This document shows, piece after piece, positions 57,319 through 64,000 of a DNA stretch of 64,000 bases (its first letter is position 1; every line of letters starts with the position of its first letter). Both the position numbers and the translations under genes were made by a program. Where the stretch lies: assembly GCA_021464415.1 (NCBI GenBank), contig CM038470.1, positions 23,275,601 to 23,339,600 of the forward strand, read 5' to 3'. The DNA comes from Lonicera japonica (taxonomy: Eukaryota > Streptophyta > Magnoliopsida > Dipsacales > Caprifoliaceae). The notes beneath the pieces are model-generated. The model worked only from the letters and a program-made list of their open reading frames with translations. It had not been told where the DNA came from and did no database searches.

Positions 57319-57918
57319 CAGGGTCGGATTTAAAGTGGGCTTAGGGGAGGCAACCGCCCGCCCTTGATTTTTTCAATCAAATATAACTATATATAGAATT
57401 TTTAAAATACAATTAAAATCTCTCTTAAGTTTATTTATTTACAAGATTGTCATCTCTAAGTTACTTACATATATATATATGGCCAAGATCATGTGTGAAC
57501 CAATCTGTACCGAACTACCGATTGATCCTATTTATAACGGTTTTGCGTCGTAAAAAATACTTTCAAATATTTTTATGACGAAAAATTGTTGTAAAAGAAC
57601 CAATCCATAAGGATTGATTCGTACTAGAAATGAACCATATATATAGATAGCATTTAATATATTGTAGTAGCAGACATAATTCTAGACAGAGGATCTTAAT
57701 ATTTAAAAGTGAGAGACATTAGGATTTGTGCTCCATTTATAATTGTGTATCTACCAGATAATTTTTGTCCTTTTCTCCAATTCTTCATATTTTCTTCAGA
57801 CTTCAATTAGTCCATCATTCTATGCCAAAAAGAATAAAATTAATCAGTGCTCATGATATTTTAATTTATTAGTGTTTAATGTATGCCTTCTTTACTCAAA
57901 TTTCTGGTTTCGTCACTG
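57319..57918. mobile_element. Probable hAT-type non-autonomous element, 600 bp
   Basis: It begins CAGGGTCGGATTTAAAGTGG, and its right end, inverted, begins CAGTGACGAAACCAGAAATT, both hAT-style tips. The flanking octamers AATGAAAC and TGTGCAAC agree at five of eight positions, so the duplication is degraded at best. Non-coding. Confidence 0.45.
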
Positions 57919-59842
57919 TGTGCAACCAAATTGTACAAATATAAGAAATGCGGTAAGATAAATAAAAACAATAACAATTAAAAAAAAAATTTGGTTATAG
58001 ACGGGTCTCTTGATTATGTGTAAATGTTGTCGGTAAAACTAGTAGTTTACCACAAAACCATAAAATCGCTAGGGTATTTTAATCGTAAATGAAAAAAAAT
58101 TGTTACTTAATGTATTTTTACATTATTTTTCTCATTTTGACGCATACAAATTGTACATTTAAATAGATATAAAACATGAATGTATGTACTACTTATGATC
58201 TTCTACCAACCACACCATTATCACCCCATTAATTTTTATGGCACCACTGATCCCAACGCAATATATGCATTTATGCCATATATTATATTACCAAACACGT
58301 AAAAATTATTTAATTTCTTCTTTTCTAATACAAGCTAAAAATTGAAAAAAGAAATAATTTATTTGCGTGGAAATTATTTTCTATTAAAATCAATTTACAC
58401 TGCATTAAATTTGCAACAATTCAAATTATACATATATGCGTCAAATTATTTGAAACTTTTTAGGTGCTAGAAATGGGTTGTTTTGAACATAGATATAATT
58501 CATGAGGGAGACAAATGGAGGAGTAGGTAGAGAAGTCGGTCTGGAGGTCAACATTAAAAAGTTGTTTTTATTATTGCATTGTAAAGAAAAATTTGATTTT
58601 AATTATATAATTTATACTCCAATATTTTTATAGCATAGTCGCATTGATTTAATTCACCGATATAACTAACTCAAAAAATAAGTACAATATATTTTTTATT
58701 ATTGATATAATAATTATATTCCAAAAATATGTATTTGCAGATTGGATTAACTTCTTGCTATTCATGAATTCAAAAATGGAAAAAGTGTGGGTTTGTTATG
58801 ATAGGGGCTTTTGTTTGAATTAAAAATGATAGAAACTATATATACGAAAAGAAAAGAAATATATATATATATATATATTGTAGACGGCCGAAATTCTGTT
58901 ATACTACATATCTTTGAATGATCAAAGGAAGATTTGACTGTATACATTATTATGGCCGACATTAATACATTGTTTCTTTTTATTTTCATCATCACTGGGT
59001 ATGTACTAAGTGGTTGGTGATACGTCTCACTCTCTCACTCTCTCACTCTCTCAACAGCAATGAATCGATACATTCGCAATAATGATACTTAAATGGGTAA
59101 ATTAATAAATTAAATAATGCATTTGATTAATATTTAGAAGATCGATTTAAGAACAAAACGGAATTGCGAAAGGCTTTTTCAGCCGAGATAAAGGCCTTTT
59201 TGGCCAACTTAAAAAGAAACAACATAATTAAAAATAATAAGAAATAGAAATAATTTAATGATAAACTCTTTAAAATTAAAAATACGAAATATCATGAAAG
59301 GAAAATGCGCGAGACTCCGTATGCTGATCAACCGGTACATTTTGCAAAACACATCACTTAAGGCGCATTAATATAATTTGATTGTAAGTATGATTTGAAA
59401 AATAACTAGATTTTATGAGAAGTTGAAAAATGAGACAGAACGATGATACGTGCAAGTTATTACTTTTTGGTTTTCCATAGAAAAATAAACTTTGGGTGGT
59501 GTATATGTAAAAAATCTCTCCACGACAAAGAATGATCGAAGAGAAAGAAATGGAGAACATTTCACCAAAACAGTGTTATGCTCAATGCACCCGAATTTTG
59601 CCCCTTCTCGTTACAAAGGCAACAGTTTGAGCCCATCGGTCTGCCCACATAGTATCGGTATTGTACCCAACTTAAATACCTTTAGTCCGAGCAAATAGGA
59701 TAACCTAGTTAGAGAGGGGCCCACTTGCACCTAGGACATATCCTAAGTTTAAGTCTTACCTAGGGGTTTGGGGTGGGATTTTTCTTTATTTGTAGTTGAA
59801 GGGAGATACTTAGAATTCTTTTTTAAAAAGAATTGGCCCATT
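57919..59842. other. Intergenic DNA, no gene seen
   Basis: AT microsatellite at 58859-58878 and a CTCACTCT repeat at 59028-59052. The open frames at 58762, 59354 and 59492 show no family resemblance. A weak tRNA-like pair occurs at 59703-59755 (AACCTAGTTAGAGAGG and AAGTTTAAGTCTTACC). Confidence 0.45.
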
Positions 59843-62740
59843 GGTGTGGTGATTTTATCTTAAAAGGTATCGCTACTATAAGGTGACACTATCCTACTTA
59901 TTAACCCTTATTGAATTATACTATTTTTCGATATGAGATTAATGGTTTGAGCTAACCATTCTCAATAATATCCACTTTCGATCAAATCAGTCCACCTTTG
60001 GCCCCGCCTTCGATTAATACCGGTCCACCTTGACTCCACATAAACTTATACCTTAGTTTGAACTATGTGTTTAAAATACCACTTAACACCGTCTGCATAA
60101 TTATCCACTTTGATTAATGCATATTTCGATGAACACCTGATTTCACCTTACTCGAGGTTCCTTATGTAACAACTAGTGTCAAAGCCCATGGTCAATCCAC
60201 AAGTTTAGAATAGTAAATGTAGCTGGACTCAGTGGAGTCCAATGAGAGCCTAAAGTATGAGTGATTGAACTTAAAAATTGCATTTTATATAATGTTTTTA
60301 TATCAATTTACTCTTTAAAACTTATAGTTATATGCAAAATCAATTTAAGCTTTAAATTTCGGCTTTGTATAATATTTATATAGTTTTATGTTGTTTTACA
60401 AGCTAAAATTGATTAAGCAGCTGAGAATTCATAATAGAATGAAGTCCGAGAGAAGAAAAACACGAAAAGAGTTTCCAAAATAAAATTGACTGTGGATTTT
60501 AAGATGAATTTAAAGGAAAAAGTTGTAAATAACCCCTGAACAACGAGCACGAAATACGAACCAAAGTCCCAAAAGTCTACCGGATGCTAAAGCACCTTAA
60601 ACAACCCATAAAAAAGTGGAAGAATGCAGCAAAAAGCCATGGAAGCTGAAAAGGGGGCCGCCAGGATCGATCCCCATTACATGATCAATCCTAGCCATAT
60701 TTTAGCCCATATGCCTAATTTCAATTCTGGTTCGACTCGAACCTTAAAGCAATGATTTGATTCATCAACTAGGGTTTAATTGGGAGGTATTTAAGGTTGA
60801 GTAAAGATTTTTTATGTTACAGAACACAACAGAGTTGAAAGCGGCATAATTCATTAATAGTTTTCTTAGGAAAATCTGCGAAGCTATTTATAACCGTTCC
60901 TCTTACGTTTTCTCTTTAAATAACTTTTAAATCAATATTATTAGTGTGTTTAGAGATTAATGAAGGCTTGTAATCAGACCTGATACAATCGATCAATTCA
61001 CAATTTTTCAATTAAAGTTTTAGGTTAAAATTAGTAAACACCAGTTCTTAAAAAAAATAAAAATTTAATCGCTGATTCTTGTTGAATGCTCTTACTATTA
61101 TCATTATGAATGCAGGAGAATGAATATATACTATTAAGATAGGTATATGCATGATCTATTGGCTATTCATGAATGATATTGCCTTATTTTGTTATCAAAT
61201 AAGTTAGTTCTTCGATTTTTGTTAATTTTTGCATAAGATCTCGCATGCTTGTAAACATGTACATAGTTTGAATTTCCAGAATTAATTGATTTTAGGGTTT
61301 GTTTCATTGAGATCTTTCATATTTCATTTTTAGTTATTGATAAAACCCTTAATTTGCAGTTTTTCGTAATATATCGTAATTCTTCGTAAACGGATCTTGG
61401 ATTCTCATTTATGAATGATATTTTATATTTGTCTACTATTTTTCATGTTTTCTAATATTTCTAGTATGTCTAATCTATCAATATCCAGCTAAATCCATGT
61501 TAGGGGTCAATAGTGAAATAATGTGAAATTAGGCTTTGAATGCGATTCGATTATGAGTTTGACTTGTTTTTCCCATTAATTAGAGATCATCTATTGATTT
61601 TGGGGTGATATCTTATCCTTGCATGCTTTCAAACATGTTTTTTTATAAGTTTTACTTAAAATCTCATTCGATTCACTATTTCATGAATTTTTAACTTAAA
61701 ACTCTAGTTATGCTAATTCAAGAGTGATATATATATATATATATATATTCATTAATTAGTTTGGTTAGATATCTAATTAGATTGGTTGAATTATGATATA
61801 TTTTGGTACGAAAATTCTTGAGTACAAAAAAAGTGCCGGTTTTGGCTTTAGGCACCCATTATAATTTGGGTTTGTTTTGAATCACGTTCAAATCTACCTG
61901 GATCTTAAGCTTGTGTTTGGCTACTAAATTTATCAAGTTCTTAAAACTTTATTTATTTTCTGTCACGCATTAGCAAGATTAAATTACTCTTTTAAAAGTT
62001 AAAAGTTTCACCGTCAGATTTATCGTTAATTACTAGCCTATATGGTTCTTTCCATACATGGACCATCATATGCTTTTATTAATGATAGAGTTTGATGGCA
62101 AAGAAGTCTAAGGGGCGAATTTTAGTGGAAAGTCAAGTTAAAACTGCAATTCAGATCGCCTGATTAGTCTAATGTCGCATTCATTAGTTAGGGATACCCC
62201 TAACATTTGTTTCTTATTGTTTTAGCCTCGTTTTAGATTCTGATTTTTACGTGTTAATATTAAATTTAATTTCATGTTCCCCTAGTGCCATTTAAGAACC
62301 TTTAGGTAGATAACTTGCTCTTGTGATTTTTCTTCCTTTTAATTTGCACCTTAGGACTAGAATAGCTATGCCCCCTAGTTAGACAACTTAGGGTGTTAGT
62401 TTACTTTCCATTTAACCAACCTCATAATTATATTTTCTTTTACTCTTTTTCTCTCTACGTGATTTTAGCATAGTCAGTTAGTCGTCACGAAAATAATCCC
62501 AGTACGTGGCTAGACTTGGATGGAAGCCTATAGCAGATCAAGGGTGGAGTTATTATAAAGCCTATATAGTAAAGATATTATCTTCAACTTAAACAACTAT
62601 GGGCTACATGTGTGAGATTTTATTTTAAAATGTCTTGTTATTATGTGGTGACACTATCCTATTTATCGACACTTTTTAAGTTCTACAATTTTTCAGTATG
62701 CAATTAATGGTTCGAACCAATCATTCTCACTAAACCACAC
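59843..62740. repeat. Direct repeats of ~130 bp enclosing repeat-derived DNA
   Basis: The segment 59843-59975 recurs in the same orientation at 62608-62740: shared GAGATTTTATTTTAAAA-like text, GGTGACACTATCCTA(C/T)TTAT, TTTTTC(G/A)(A/G)TATG, ATTAATGGTT and ACCATTCTCA-like text. The 2.6 kb between has LTR-like composition in places (for example TATTTAAGG near 60790 and AATGAAGGCTTGTAATC near 60960) but no gag-pol. The repeats may be LTR remnants or two separate copies of one element. Confidence 0.4.
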
Positions 62741-63796
62741 TTGTTTTTCCAACATATGATAAAAAAATAACTATTTCTTCAATTATTTTCCAATTTTGTA
62801 ATCAAACAACTCCTTAATCTATTAATTTATTAATTTAAGTTGGTACATATATCAATACTCATAACTTTATTCATTGTAATAGGATTGAGATTTTCTTCAA
62901 GAAACAAGTGAGTTGTCATGTATGCACAAAGCCATAAAACCGTACTATATATTTGGAAGATTTCTATTGCATGCAAATATTTATTATTTTTATTAATTCT
63001 TAATAGATATTCATGCGTGTGCACACTTTCTATCCGTATACACATATATTTAAATTAAAATTAAAATTTATTAAAAATAAAAAAAATAGTTCAATAATAA
63101 GAAACTCTCTTCATAACCTAAAATTTGGAGGTTGGAATCCCGTAACCAAGTGGATTGAGCGGCCCAAAAACCGTTAACTATAAGATGAAAAATATTATGT
63201 CAGTTAGTAAACCGGTATTCAACTAAATACAACTAGATTTTAGTTGTCGGAATGTCGGTTAATTAATCACATATTTCTTGTACTTAACTATATTTATATA
63301 CGCGTACGTACTCTTTGTATATCTATTTATTTATCAAAAACCGAGCCTTTTAATTTATTTAAATAATGTAACCTTAGTTCAATGTTGGAATCCATCTCTC
63401 TTCATATAAAAAAATATGTCGATTGGATCTTTTTGCCAAAACAAAATTTAGAAATGGGGGCCGTGATGGTGGATAAGATATTAAAGATTAGTCCCCACTA
63501 GACTAAATTAAAATATTAAATATATATTCATATGTTTACTATAACTACATATGAGATTATAAGTTAACTCTATATTAAACATATTAAGATAATTTGACAT
63601 GCATATAAAGTTATTAATTATTTATTGTACTAAAAATTACTATAAAATAATATTAAAAAATAAATTTAAACTTATGATAGTAAACATAAAGAATATATTT
63701 CTACTATTAAATTAAATGTCACGATATATTTTTAATGTAAGAATATTAAGTATTATATTACATTCGCCTAAAGTATAATACTTTATATTTTTATTA
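62741..63796. other. AT-rich intergenic DNA, no gene seen
   Basis: No coding content, RNA gene or bounded repeat recognised. Confidence 0.5.
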
Positions 63797-64000
63797 GGGT
63801 AATTTATATTTTGGATGTTATTTATTCCTATATATCATACATTGGGTGTTAAAATTTTGCATAATAAATGTTTAGGTGTCATTTTGGACAAAATCCGTTA
63901 GTCAACATGGTCAACTGTTAGTTCCGTTAATTTTTTACCTAATTTACTCATTTTACTCTTAGTAAAAGATAAAACATATTACTCTTATTTAAGGGTAAAA
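63797..64000. mobile_element. Second copy of the Mutator-like foldback MITE, truncated by window end
   Basis: The text from GGGTAATTTATATTTTGGAT through TTGCATAATAAATG, GTCATTTTGGACAAAATCCG, ACTGTTAGTTCCGTTAATTT to AAGGGTAAAA follows 15816-16025 step by step with scattered substitutions. It therefore holds the left arm and centre of the same element; the right arm lies outside the window. Confidence 0.85.

Noticed and set aside
1..64000. CRISPR array, operon-like gene cluster, integron or prokaryotic defence system
   Set aside because: No regularly spaced short repeats with unique spacers, no bacterial-type genes, and the gene structure is clearly plant nuclear.

Overview
This is nuclear DNA of a flowering plant, most likely a eudicot. 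It is very AT-rich. Its genes have many short exons with GT-AG introns, and its four functional genes are plant-type proteins spaced far apart in a mass of transposable elements. The window cannot fix the species.

Genes, left to right: (1) an F-box/PP2-A lectin-like gene, + strand, 2232-4447, 3 exons, 285 aa; (2) RRP36, a ribosomal-RNA processing factor, - strand, coding 5459-10553, 9 coding exons plus an upstream leader exon, 245 aa; (3) a membrane-bound O-acyltransferase of the LPLAT1/LPCAT type, + strand, 34721-49311, 8 exons, 466 aa, with a 9.3 kb first intron; (4) an intronless DREB-type AP2/ERF factor, + strand, 54419-55300, 293 aa. A retrocopied, dead ribosomal protein eS6 gene lies at about 51113-52227. 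From memory, the order PP2-A F-box / RRP36 / LPLAT1 / ERF is also found near At1g12710-At1g12630 of Arabidopsis, so the gene order looks ancestral. The distances between genes have been inflated by insertions.

Mobile DNA: two complete Ty1/Copia elements on the - strand. One is at 19294-25965 (485-bp LTRs, target duplication TGGGC). The other is at 38598-43959 (170-bp identical LTRs, target duplication ATGGT, unusual TA..CA ends) and sits inside LPLAT intron 1. A 1.33 kb solo LTR (16131-17462) sits inside a Mutator-like foldback MITE (15816-17501), and a second member of that MITE family is cut off by the right edge of the window. Other elements are a hAT MITE with an 8-bp duplication (1066-1823), a second Mutator-like element (8005-8487), two Stowaway MITEs inside introns, a pair of 536-bp Tourist-like elements, a 1.56 kb foldback (13.15-14.71 kb), and at least four decayed LINE 3' ends.

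Layout: 0-2 kb hAT element and promoter; 2.2-4.4 kb F-box gene; 5.4-12.2 kb RRP36 with transposon-filled introns; 12.2-34.6 kb a 22 kb transposon desert between the divergent RRP36 and LPLAT genes; 34.7-49.3 kb LPLAT; 51-52.2 kb eS6 pseudogene; 54.4-55.3 kb ERF; 55.3-64 kb gene-free, with relics only. The genes do not form one pathway: they cover ubiquitin-ligase targeting, ribosome biogenesis, phospholipid remodelling and transcription. I saw no CRISPR array, rRNA gene, convincing functional tRNA gene or prokaryotic-type system. The more unusual items are the 37-residue repeats in the ERF N-terminus, the duplicated exon-1 tail in LPLAT intron 1, the nested and datable insertions, and the clusters of an 18-bp near-palindrome.
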